NCBI RefSeq assembly: GCF_016458275.1
Contig: NZ_JAEMHM010000024.1
Location: forward strand, 1 to 64,000
DNA: 64,000 nt
Reading direction: 5' to 3'
Source: Geomesophilobacter sediminis
Lineage (GTDB): Bacteria > Desulfobacterota > Desulfuromonadia > Geobacterales > Geobacteraceae
This document shows positions 8,901-16,900 of the stretch, in pieces. The notes beneath the pieces were generated by a model, which saw only the letters and a program-made list of their open reading frames with translations, ran no database searches and was not told the DNA's origin. The position numbers and the translations under genes were made by a program. The stretch's first letter is position 1. Every line of letters starts with the position of its first letter.

Positions 8901-10737
8901 CGTCTCCTACGTCAACGGGAACGACCAGAGCGGCTACCGCAACCGCACCGTCACCATCGGGGGGGTGAGCGGGGTGTGGAAGCTCGGCGACATCGTCGCC
9001 TCGACCCCGAGGCTGCAGTCGTCGGTCCGGCTGAACGCCTACAACGTCGCCCCCACCTCGGGCTACGGCGACACCTCCTACGGCAACGACAGCAAAAGGA
9101 CCGGCTACATCTATTCCTCCGCCTATGCCAACCGGGGGATGGTCTACGTGGGAGCGAACGACGGCATGTTGCACGCCTTTAAGCTCGGGACCCTCGACGT
9201 GACCGCATCCGGGGACAAGAAGGCGACCCTTTCCGGTACCGGTCTGGGGCAGGAGGTCTGGACCTACATCCCGAAGAACGCGCTGCCGTACCTGCGCTAT
9301 CTCTCCGATCCCAACTACAACCATCTCTATTTCGTGGACGGGACCACGGTCCTTAACGACGTGAGCATCGGCAAGCCGTCCGGCTGCACCGAAACCAACT
9401 ACTGGAACTGCGCCAAGGACATGACCAACGGGAGCAACTGGCGGACCGTCCTGATCGGGAGCATGGGGCTCGGCGGTGCGTCCAAGCTGAACGGGACCGG
9501 GTGCAAAGGGACCAGCTGCGTCGAGACGCCGATTCTCGATCCGGCCAACAATACCCAGGGGGTAGGCTACTCTTCCTACTTCGCCCTCGACATCACGAAT
9601 CCCAACTCCCCGTCCCTGCTTTGGGAGTTCGGCGGACCGGGGCTCGGCTTCTCCACCTCCGGTACCGCCATCGTCAAGATCAGCGCCAAGAAGGCCGACG
9701 GGGTCACCCCGGACACGACCAAGAACGGGCGGTGGTTCGCCGTCATCGCCTCCGGCCCGACCGGCCCCATCGATACCACGGCGCACCAGTTCCAGGGGAC
9801 CTCCTCGCAGAACCTGACCGTCTACGTACTGGATCTCGCCACCGGCACCGTCGCCGCCACCATCGACACCCTGGCCGACGGCACCAAGCTCGCCAACGCC
9901 TTCGCCGGGACGATCACCAACGGGGTCATCGACGCCGACCGGCGCAATACCCAGGCGGCCGGGTACTACCAGGATGACGCGGTCTACTTCGGCTATACCC
10001 AGCTCTCCGGCACCACCTGGACCGGCGGCGGGATCCTGCGCCTGATGACCGGAGAAAACCCCGACCCGACCACCTGGAAGCTTTCCAAGGTGATCGACGG
10101 CATCGGTCCGGTCACCACCAACATCGCCCGGCTCCAGGACTACCAGAACCACAACCTCTGGCTGTACTTCGGCACCGGGCGCTATTTCTACAACCTGGAC
10201 GACGCCGCCAGCCAGCGGCTCATCGGCGGGCTGAAGGAGCCCTGCTACACGGCGAGCAACACCCTCAACCCGACCTGCACCACCAAGCTCGCCCTGTCCG
10301 ACCTGACCAACCAGGACACCATCGGCTCCACCATCGGCAAAGGGTGGTACGTCGACCTCGACCCGCAGGACACCACCAACAACTTCGGGGCCGAGCGGGT
10401 GGTCACGGACCCGGTGGCGCTGACCAACGGGGCGGTGTTCTTCACCACCTTCAAACCGACTTCGGACGTCTGCACCTACGGGGGGACTTCCTACATGTGG
10501 GCGACCAAGTACGATACCGGGGGCCAGGCGACGGCAGCGGCACTACGGGGGAAAGCCCTGGTGCAGGTTTCCACCGGGAGCTTCGAGCAGATCACCCTTT
10601 CCTCGGCCTTTACCGACAAGTCGTACCGCAGGATGTCCACACCGATGACCGGCAAGCCCCCCAGCGACCCGCCGCCGATCGTCTCGTTCAGCAACCTGAA
10701 ACCGCTCAAGAAGATCCTGCACATACAGGAACATTAA
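5941..10737 (+). CDS. pilY1: PilY1-like pilus tip adhesin with N-terminal Ig-like repeats (paralogue 1)
   Basis: This 1598-residue exported protein starts with a signal peptide. Three Big_5/SbsA-type Ig-like repeats follow (about residues 25-145, 145-245 and 248-350; each opens TSPxxGATGVD-like). Next is a von Willebrand A-like domain with the metal-ion motif DNSGS at residues 384-388, and then the PilY1 C-terminal beta-propeller region ending KPLKKILHIQEH. Two Ca-loop-like aspartate strings occur near residue 763 (DKDGDGVPD) and residues 900-917. PilY1 proteins cap or prime type IV pili with the minor pilins and mediate adhesion or surface sensing. It is coupled to the preceding small gene and followed by four minor pilin genes. 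Much longer than classical PilY1 (about 1160 residues) because of the Ig repeats. Confidence 0.92.
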   Translation: MKSILIAVLAAFILAGSALSAQAAPSVIWTSPANGATGVDPTAVTYFLAEFNENTMDASSFTGTNAGRISVSATSGSVSYTVSMLDFSWGDYALLSLSSTLQYSTTYTITINYRVKDLFGYQMGTSTLDNYSWSFTTMDKPVTDTTPPTVTSTSPVSGATGVALTAQVGIAFSEVMMASTINTSNIRVSGGVTGTVSLDGTGKVATFVPNSNLAANTTYTVTVSGVKDAAGNALAQTYTYTFKTQAADVTPPTVTSVSPIAGATSVDPSAAITATFSEGITSTTLTTSSFTVSGGVTGTVAYDPTTFTATFTPSSPLANGTNYTVTISTAVKDLAGNSLASSKTWTFTTKPAAVVPPLNDYCQVPPYVTNAGSSLKPNVLLIVDNSGSMYEFAYKAAGAGNSSYDTSYMPGNSYYGYFDSTKMYSYSTSSGGYFQIDSTKAQDNTSFWSGNFLNWLTMRRVDVIRKVLVGGKTQPRSANTANFLIPTEDPDRDFYKSYANVRYTVSAGHSTEQIYDSTHGTTYNLQVYVGNQPPQDGLVLRYSDRINFGIEIFNDGYRYENNTNSVRDGGNIVAYVGNTGTDLITKIEAANPSTWTPLAESLYEATRYFQATSSAYNGGTYSGHDPIQYKCQKNFVLILTDGESTKDENVPGTAFSGGTKVTDANFNVKTWMDSIASQEGYSSQYATLANTDLGTYYLEGVAYYAHNTDLRSDLAGKQNLTIYTVFAFDDSPVGRDLLMKTAKYGGFDDFNATGKPDSTSKWDKDGDGVPDTYYEASSGTALEGSLEAAFNSILARTASGTAASILSNSEGTGANIVQAVFFPRKYYEDSTVVDWTGEMHSLWYYIDPFINNSTVREDTDYVAGTPDPPHYLNLSKDRVVNFYYDPTQQQVLVKRYNDLKGDGQPDVDTNGDGVPDQYTFVDQVTSDQVLSIWRAGNLLWNRDISASPRTMYTQLSGTLTSFTGLDTSTATVQSLLQAANKTEADKIVSYVNGNDQSGYRNRTVTIGGVSGVWKLGDIVASTPRLQSSVRLNAYNVAPTSGYGDTSYGNDSKRTGYIYSSAYANRGMVYVGANDGMLHAFKLGTLDVTASGDKKATLSGTGLGQEVWTYIPKNALPYLRYLSDPNYNHLYFVDGTTVLNDVSIGKPSGCTETNYWNCAKDMTNGSNWRTVLIGSMGLGGASKLNGTGCKGTSCVETPILDPANNTQGVGYSSYFALDITNPNSPSLLWEFGGPGLGFSTSGTAIVKISAKKADGVTPDTTKNGRWFAVIASGPTGPIDTTAHQFQGTSSQNLTVYVLDLATGTVAATIDTLADGTKLANAFAGTITNGVIDADRRNTQAAGYYQDDAVYFGYTQLSGTTWTGGGILRLMTGENPDPTTWKLSKVIDGIGPVTTNIARLQDYQNHNLWLYFGTGRYFYNLDDAASQRLIGGLKEPCYTASNTLNPTCTTKLALSDLTNQDTIGSTIGKGWYVDLDPQDTTNNFGAERVVTDPVALTNGAVFFTTFKPTSDVCTYGGTSYMWATKYDTGGQATAAALRGKALVQVSTGSFEQITLSSAFTDKSYRRMSTPMTGKPPSDPPPIVSFSNLKPLKKILHIQEH

Positions 10738-10839
10738 CTGCGGGGTCGGGGATCCGGGGGCTGGGGTCGAGGACGGCGGCAGGCTATTTTTGCCGTCGGC
10801 ACAGGGTAGGGGGGGCATTCCCTCGCCAAGCGAGTGACT

Positions 10840-11319
10840 ATGCAAAGAAACGGCTTTACCTTGGTGGAACTGGTGATGGTGGTGGCGGTCGCGGCGATTC
10901 TCTTTTCGCTCGCCACCATGCAGTTTCGCCGCATGAACACCAAGGCGCTCATCGAGCAGCAGGTGCGGATCATGACCGGTGACCTGACCCAGGCGCGGAC
11001 CCAGGCCCTTTTCAAGAAGAAGGACGTGGCGGTCAAGATCACGGCCAACGCCCTCGCGGTCTACTCCTCTGCCGTCGTGACGCCGACTCCGGTGCTGAAT
11101 CGGACCTTGCGCTACAGCGTCAGCACCGGCGGGACCACCGATCCCCTCATCTTCACCACCCGCGGGATCATCGACGGGATTACCAATGCCAGTATCTGCA
11201 TCGAGCCGAGCACCAACGAGGGCGCCATCGACAGCATCCTCCTTTCCACAACGCGCATCCATACGGGGAAACGAAATGCCGGAACATCCTGCGACAGTGC
11301 CAACATCGTCATCCAGTAA
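10840..11319 (+). CDS. Minor pilin of GspH/FimT/FimU type (module 1)
   Basis: This 159-residue prepilin-like protein has a five-residue leader ending in G, then FTLVELVMVVAVAAILFSL, a class III N-terminal signal with the conserved glutamate at mature position 5. The C-terminal part fits the GspH/FimT beta-rich domain. ATG 10840 is preferred; a GTG two codons upstream at 10834 is the alternative. It is the first of four minor pilins behind the first PilY1-like gene. FimU-type pilins form the priming complex with PilV, PilW and PilX. PilD is the expected processing enzyme. Confidence 0.88.
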   Translation: MQRNGFTLVELVMVVAVAAILFSLATMQFRRMNTKALIEQQVRIMTGDLTQARTQALFKKKDVAVKITANALAVYSSAVVTPTPVLNRTLRYSVSTGGTTDPLIFTTRGIIDGITNASICIEPSTNEGAIDSILLSTTRIHTGKRNAGTSCDSANIVIQ

Positions 11320-11710
11320 CGCGGGGTTTACCCTGATCGAGGTCGTGGTCGCGATGGCGCTCATCCTGATCAGCCTTTTGGGGCTCTTGCAGGTGGCGGG
11401 ACTCGCGACAGCGGCGAACATGAAGAACCAGCTTCGGGACGAGGCGGTACTGGTCGCCGAAAAGCAGATGGCGGACCTGATGACCAAACCGCAGTCGGCG
11501 ATCTCCACCACCGCGGGCTTTTCCCCGTTCGACTCCTTTTCCACCGCGAGCCTCACCCGGGGAACCGGGCTGAAGTTCGGGGTCACCCGTGAGACCTCGC
11601 CCTTTAGCAGCACCAGCTTCCAGTACCGGGTAACCGTCACCTGGAAATACAAACAGAATGGCTATTCTCACGAGGTAGAGGCGATGCGCTCCTTCGCCAC
11701 CGGGAACTGA
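11276..11710 (+). CDS. PilV-type minor pilin (module 1)
   Basis: This 144-residue protein has a somewhat long 17-residue leader ending in G, followed by FTLIEVVVAMALILISLLGL with the conserved glutamate. The start ATG 11276 is preceded by GGGGAA and overlaps the end of the upstream minor pilin by 44 bases in another frame, so the two are probably translationally coupled. A longer open frame begins upstream at 11186 but lies wholly inside the previous gene and lacks a prepilin leader. PilV-type pilins join the tip priming complex. Confidence 0.85.
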   Translation: MPEHPATVPTSSSSNAGFTLIEVVVAMALILISLLGLLQVAGLATAANMKNQLRDEAVLVAEKQMADLMTKPQSAISTTAGFSPFDSFSTASLTRGTGLKFGVTRETSPFSSTSFQYRVTVTWKYKQNGYSHEVEAMRSFATGN

Positions 11711-11712
11711 AC

Positions 11713-12984
11713 ATGCGCAACAATAAAGGGTTCACGCTCATCGAAATCGTCGTTGCCATGGGGATCTTCGTCATCGTCATGATCATGGGGACCTACGCCT
11801 TTCAGAGGGTGCTCTCCATCTCGGGGCAGCAGATGAAATCGGCGGAAAGCAACATCGAGGGGGTGGCCGGGCTGGAGCTTCTGCGCTACGACGTGGAGCA
11901 TGCCGGCTACGGGCTCCCCTGGCGTTTCCAGAGCTACTCCGGAACGATCCAGTTCCGCAACGCCACGAGAAACGTGGAGCTCGACGTTGCCGCCAACTCC
12001 ACCGCCCTAGGCTTCGACCCCACCACGCTCAATGCGGTCAGCTCCACCAACATCCAGGCCTATTCCGCCGGGACCGCGACCCAGGAGGTGAACGGCGCCG
12101 CCGTGGTCAACGCGGCGGGGGGGCCGGATTACCTGGTGATCCGCTCTTCCATGGCTTCTTTGGATAAATCGGCGCGCAAATGGACCTACGTCAACTACTC
12201 GGCGAACCCGGTGACCCAGGAAAACCAGAGTTATCTCCGGCAGTGGACCAAGTACCTTGCCAAGTGGAGTGCCACCGACGATTTCTCCGCCAACGACCGC
12301 ATCATCACGCTGAGCTCTACCTTCACCAGCGACGGCAGACCGGACAAGATCCTGCTGATGAACGGCAACGAGTTCGAGGTGACCGTTGCCTCCCCCGGGG
12401 TGCTTCCCGCCGGGGCCGCCTTCAAGCCCGCGGACCCCTCCCAGATCGTCGTCGCTTACGGGATCCGCAACAGCAGTACCGGCGTCCTGCGCATGCCCTA
12501 CAACCGTACCGACTACTACGTGCGGCGGCCGGCCACCGGCATGCCGGGATACTGCAACCCCGGGACCGGGATTCTGTACAAGGCGGTGGTAAGCCAGGAT
12601 ACCGGCGGGTTCGGGACCCCCAACCCGGTGCTGGACTGCGTGGCGGACCTGCAGGTGGAGTTCGACTACGACGCTAACAACGACGGCAACGTCGCCAACA
12701 AGGACGCGACCATCCTCACCCCGGGAAGCGCAAGCGCACTGTATGCCTCCGACATCCGCGACCACGTCAAGACCATGAAGATCTACATCCTGACGCACGA
12801 GGGGAAAAAGGACCGCAACTACACCTATCCCAACGACACGATACATGTGGGGGACCCGTTGCGCCCGACTTCCGGCAGGACCCTCTCGACCGCCGAGCTC
12901 GCCAGCCTTTTCGGCACCGACTGGAAGAAGTACCGGTGGAAGGTGTACACCCTGGTAACCCGGCCGAAGAACCTGAACCAGTAA
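11713..12984 (+). CDS. PilW-type minor pilin (module 1)
   Basis: This 423-residue prepilin-like protein has a short leader (MRNNKG) followed by FTLIEIVVAMGIFVIVMIMG and a long C-terminal domain typical of PilW. It starts 2 bases after the pilV-type stop. The long paralogue at 20288-21475 shares the segments YGLPW/FGLPW, VLDCVADLQVEFDYD / LLECVADLQVVYGFT and KKYRWKVYTLVTRPKNLN / KHYRWKVYTIVVNPKNLN, so the two PilW proteins are clearly duplicated copies. Confidence 0.87.
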   Translation: MRNNKGFTLIEIVVAMGIFVIVMIMGTYAFQRVLSISGQQMKSAESNIEGVAGLELLRYDVEHAGYGLPWRFQSYSGTIQFRNATRNVELDVAANSTALGFDPTTLNAVSSTNIQAYSAGTATQEVNGAAVVNAAGGPDYLVIRSSMASLDKSARKWTYVNYSANPVTQENQSYLRQWTKYLAKWSATDDFSANDRIITLSSTFTSDGRPDKILLMNGNEFEVTVASPGVLPAGAAFKPADPSQIVVAYGIRNSSTGVLRMPYNRTDYYVRRPATGMPGYCNPGTGILYKAVVSQDTGGFGTPNPVLDCVADLQVEFDYDANNDGNVANKDATILTPGSASALYASDIRDHVKTMKIYILTHEGKKDRNYTYPNDTIHVGDPLRPTSGRTLSTAELASLFGTDWKKYRWKVYTLVTRPKNLNQ

Positions 12985-13002
12985 GAGGACTGCGATTAAG
13001 CC

Positions 13003-13620
13003 ATGAAAGCGCTCAAAAACGAAAAAGGCATTGCTTTGGTGACATCGCTGATGCTGACGCTCATCTCGCTGGGGATCATCATGGCGCTTTTGTACATGAT
13101 CTCGGCGCAGACCAAGGTGTCGGGTGCGCACAAGCGGTACAAGAACTCGCTGGAAGCATCCCACGGCGGGGTGCAGCTGCTCGCCAAGGAACTGATTCCG
13201 CTGATGATCACGTCGGCCGACCCGAAAACTACCCTGACCAGCCAGTACGCGGGCCTGAGTCTCAATATGGTTTCCAATCCCTGCATCACCCAAAAGCTCA
13301 CCCAGCCGTCCGGGACCTGGAGCGCGGTTTGCGGCGCCAACAGCACCAACGCCGACCCCAAGGTGAGCCCGGACGTCACCTTCACGCTCCCCGCCAAGAG
13401 CGGTCCCGGCTACAAGGTCTACGCCAAGATCGTCGACACCACCCCCGGCAACTCGGACACCTCGGGGCTCGATCTGGACAGCGGTGCCGCGGTTACCGGC
13501 GGCGTCGGCTCCGGGATTTCGCCCAAGCACCTGCCGGCCCTCTACCGGATCGAAACCGAAGGGGAGAGCGCCAGCAATCCCCAGGAGAAGGCTGCCCTCA
13601 CCGTTTTGTACGCCTACTGA
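13003..13620 (+). CDS. PilX-type minor pilin (module 1)
   Basis: This 205-residue protein begins MKALKNEKGIALVTSLMLTL, the PilX/GspK-like N-terminus in which the hydrophobic helix follows a glycine and the usual glutamate 5 is missing, then continues HKRYKNSLEASHGGVQLLAKE. PilX-type subunits sit at the pilus tip and connect the priming complex to PilY1. It is the last gene of the first PilY1/minor pilin module; a GC-rich hairpin follows the stop. Confidence 0.82.
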   Translation: MKALKNEKGIALVTSLMLTLISLGIIMALLYMISAQTKVSGAHKRYKNSLEASHGGVQLLAKELIPLMITSADPKTTLTSQYAGLSLNMVSNPCITQKLTQPSGTWSAVCGANSTNADPKVSPDVTFTLPAKSGPGYKVYAKIVDTTPGNSDTSGLDLDSGAAVTGGVGSGISPKHLPALYRIETEGESASNPQEKAALTVLYAY

Positions 13621-13625
13621 GCCGT

Positions 13626-13656
13626 CGGGCCCGCGCCCCGCTGCGCGGGCCCCGGG
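13626..13656. terminator. GC-rich hairpin after module 1
   Basis: GGGCCCGCG and CGCGGGCCC form a nine-base perfect stem six bases after the pilX stop. No T-run follows, so this is a weak terminator candidate or an mRNA 3'-end stabiliser. The rest of 13657-13902 shows no gene. Confidence 0.4.
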
Positions 13657-13902
13657 CTCGCTCTGATCCCTACCGCCTGCATTGCTCCCCTTTTACCCCT
13701 CCCTGCCATCGTAGTGGCACCGCTTAGCACCCGCCTCCGGTCTCGCCTGAACCAGGTTCCAGCCTTTGGCGGATATCCCGGTCCTGTTTCCCCGCAGTAC
13801 CTGGTCCGTCTTTACCTTTGTGGTTGGGGTGCTATCATTGGGGCCTTGTAATTTTGTCCCCGTGAAGCGATTACCTTCTCCCAGCTGACGAGGTGCGCCG
13901 CC

Positions 13903-16900
13903 GTGAGACGTCTTGGGGCCTTGAAAAAGATCTTCCACCCTGGGGTGCTGCCGGGGGCTGCCCTGGTCATCGCCATCCTTTGCTCGGAGTCCCTTGCCGC
14001 CAAGGTTTACCTCGACTTCGATCCTTCTCTGGGCACGGTTTATTACCGCGGGCTACCCGTAAGCCCCCCTTCGTGTACGGTTAACGGTTCCGGACCCTAC
14101 ACGTTCAGCATTCAGGCGAACACAGCCCTCGGTACTCTCATCACCTACGCGAACGGGCCGTTGCCCATATGGCTTCCCATTTGGGTGGTGAGCGTAGGCA
14201 CCAACGGCAGCCTGAGCGTCAGGTTTTCCACCCCTCCCACCACCACCTATCCCGTCACGGTGACCTGCGACCCTGCGGTAGGATCGGTGAACGGGAGTGC
14301 CACCGTAACCGAGCAGGTGTCAGCCGGCGGGTCGAAAAAGTACGGTTTCGCTGCGACCGACCCCACCTATCGGGCTACCGGATGCTCGGTGACCCCGAGT
14401 ACGGCTTTCGCTGGTTTTCAAAACCACACCTGCCTGGTGGGGCCGGTGCAAAGTGCCACCACGGTCGTCGGTACCTTTACCAAGTACTATTCCATCACCG
14501 CAACGGTCAGTACCCCCGCTTACGGCACCATTTCCCCGTCGGGACCGGGATCCTATCCGTCGACCGCTCCAGCTGTCTTCGCTCTCAAACCCAACCTCGG
14601 ATACGGGGTGAAGGGTGTGCGGGTCGACAACGTTTCGGTCCCCTGGACCCAGGGCACGCCGCCCACCTATACCTTCCCCGCCCCCCTCACCAGCAATCAC
14701 ACGATCGAGGTCACCTTCGCTCCCGCCTACAACATATCGGCATCAGCGGGAACCGGGGGGAGCATCGATCCGATGGGAACCGTGCAGGTGATCTCGGGGC
14801 AGAGCCAGAAATTCACCATCACGCCGGGGGGCGGGTACGTCAACAGCGGGGCCACCGTGGACGGCATCCCGCGCGGTGCGATCAGCTCATACACCTTTGC
14901 CAACGTGAGCGACAACCACTGGATCAAGGCCGACTTCCTGAAATCCGGCCCGACCATGCACAGCTACTGCACCGTTCCTCCCTACGTGGCGTCGGCCAAG
15001 CCCAACGTCCTGCTGCTCCTCGACAACTCCTCCAGCATGGCGGATCTCGCCTACGCCGATCCCGATCCCGGCAGTTACTGCTACGACGACAGCTTCAGCG
15101 AGTCCGCGACGTACGTCGGGTATTTCGACCCGGTGCAGCTTTACCGCTACGACATCTCCAAAGGGGCGTTTGTCGCCGTCGATGCGGTAACCGGCTCCTG
15201 TGGGGCCGCCGCCACCTCCTACCTCTGCCTCAACCTGAGCGGCTCAATCGCGCCGAGGACGGTGGACAATTTCATTGCCCGGGGCAATTTTCTGAACTGG
15301 CTTGCCATGTCCAAGCTCGACGTCGAGAAATACGTCCTGACCGGGGGGAAGTGGGATGCGGCCACCGGGCTGCTCCAGGGCGAATCGCGCGGCTGCCAGG
15401 GAAAGCGTTTCGTCAAGGTGATCGGTGCCGTGAGCGGCATCACCTTCGCGGTGCGCGGACCCGCCGCCGCGGAAAATGACTACTCCTATGGCGGTGCCGG
15501 TGCCACCCGGATCGAGATCTACGACGGCGCCCTGAAAGCGGCCTGCCGTGCGCTTGGCGCCGACTGGTTGCGGGGAGGGAGCACGCAACTGAAAACGGAC
15601 CTCGATGCCTGCTTCAACAACAGCACGGAGCTCATCCACGGGCTCTCCGTCCCCAGCAAAGGGAGCATCTACGACATCGTGATCGCGGACTGCTACAGCG
15701 CGCTCGCAACCAACACCGCCTTTCCCTTAGCGGATGTGCCTGTCCTGGAGAATGACTGTTACCAGAGGTATCAGGCGATTTACGGAAGCGACACTTCCCA
15801 GGTGTCCACCTCGCGGCTCGACGACGGGGTCTGCGGCGCCGCCATGACCCATCAATTGAGCAACGGGAACACCACCGGTTTCTTCGGCAGCTGTTACTCC
15901 AGCAATTTTTTTGACCGGCCCTGCACCGTCAGGGAAGCCGACGATTACTGCCGCGGGGTGGTCACCGGCTATGTGCAAGATCCATCCGCTGCCTTATTCA
16001 TGAGCGGAACCCAGGCCAACATCCCTTCGTTCTTCGTCGATGCCGGCGTCGCGAGCCTTGGTCCCGCCTCCGGGACCTTCATGGTGCGCCTGCCGCTCCC
16101 TGCCCTGTCACGGGGGATCATCCAGGAATTCTCCGACACGATGAACCTGGGGGTGATGGTGTTCAACCACACGGGAAGCGCCTCGGAATGCAGCTCTACC
16201 GGTGGCCCGATCCCCTGCGCCACCAAGTCCTGCCGCAACCAATCCGGGGAAGGGACCCATCGCTTCTGCCTCCTCGACTCCGATTGCGTAACCGGCGAGA
16301 CGTGTCTGGAGGACCCGCTTCGGGACGGGGGCCGGGTGATCTCCTACGTGGGCGAAGAGGTGGGCGACCACTCGAGCAGCGGCTTGGTGTCGGCCATCGA
16401 CGGGATCACCGCCACCACCTGGACCCCGATCGCCGAGTCCTTCTACAACGCCATCGGGTATTTCGCCAACCGGACCGACCTGAGGATCCCGCAGCCCGGG
16501 ACCGAGGTGGCATGGGAGGCGACCCGTCCTCCCTCCGGCTCGGACTGCCAGAAGAATCACATCCTGATCGTCACCGACGGCATGTCCACCGCGGACCAGA
16601 ACCCAAGCATGGAGCAGCTCGCGTCGGTGTATGCCGCCCCCAGCGGCGGGCAAAGCGGCTATGACGCGGGCAACAGCTGTCCCGCCTATTCGGGGAGCCG
16701 CAGCCTCCGGGTCCTCGCCTGGCTGGCGAAAAATCGCAACATAAAGACCTTCAGCACCGCCTCCGCTTCCGGTGACCCCCCGAGCAAGAACAGCGAGTTC
16801 ATCGCCACCCATGCCATCTTCACCGGCACGGCGACCGGCGCGCCCGGGGACTGCGATCCGGTCAACCTGCTCCAGAATTCGGTCGACCCCACCGGGCACG

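Noticed and set aside
7096-10152. Very long minus-strand open frame (1018 codons) opposite the first PilY1 gene
   Set aside because: It is a shadow of the GC-rich coding strand; the composition is Gly/Val/Asp-rich with no domain, while the plus frame has signal peptide and family motifs.
13715-13730. TGGCAC-CGCT-TAGCA before the second PilY1 gene as a sigma-54 promoter
   Set aside because: The GG-to-GC spacing is one base short of the strict requirement.
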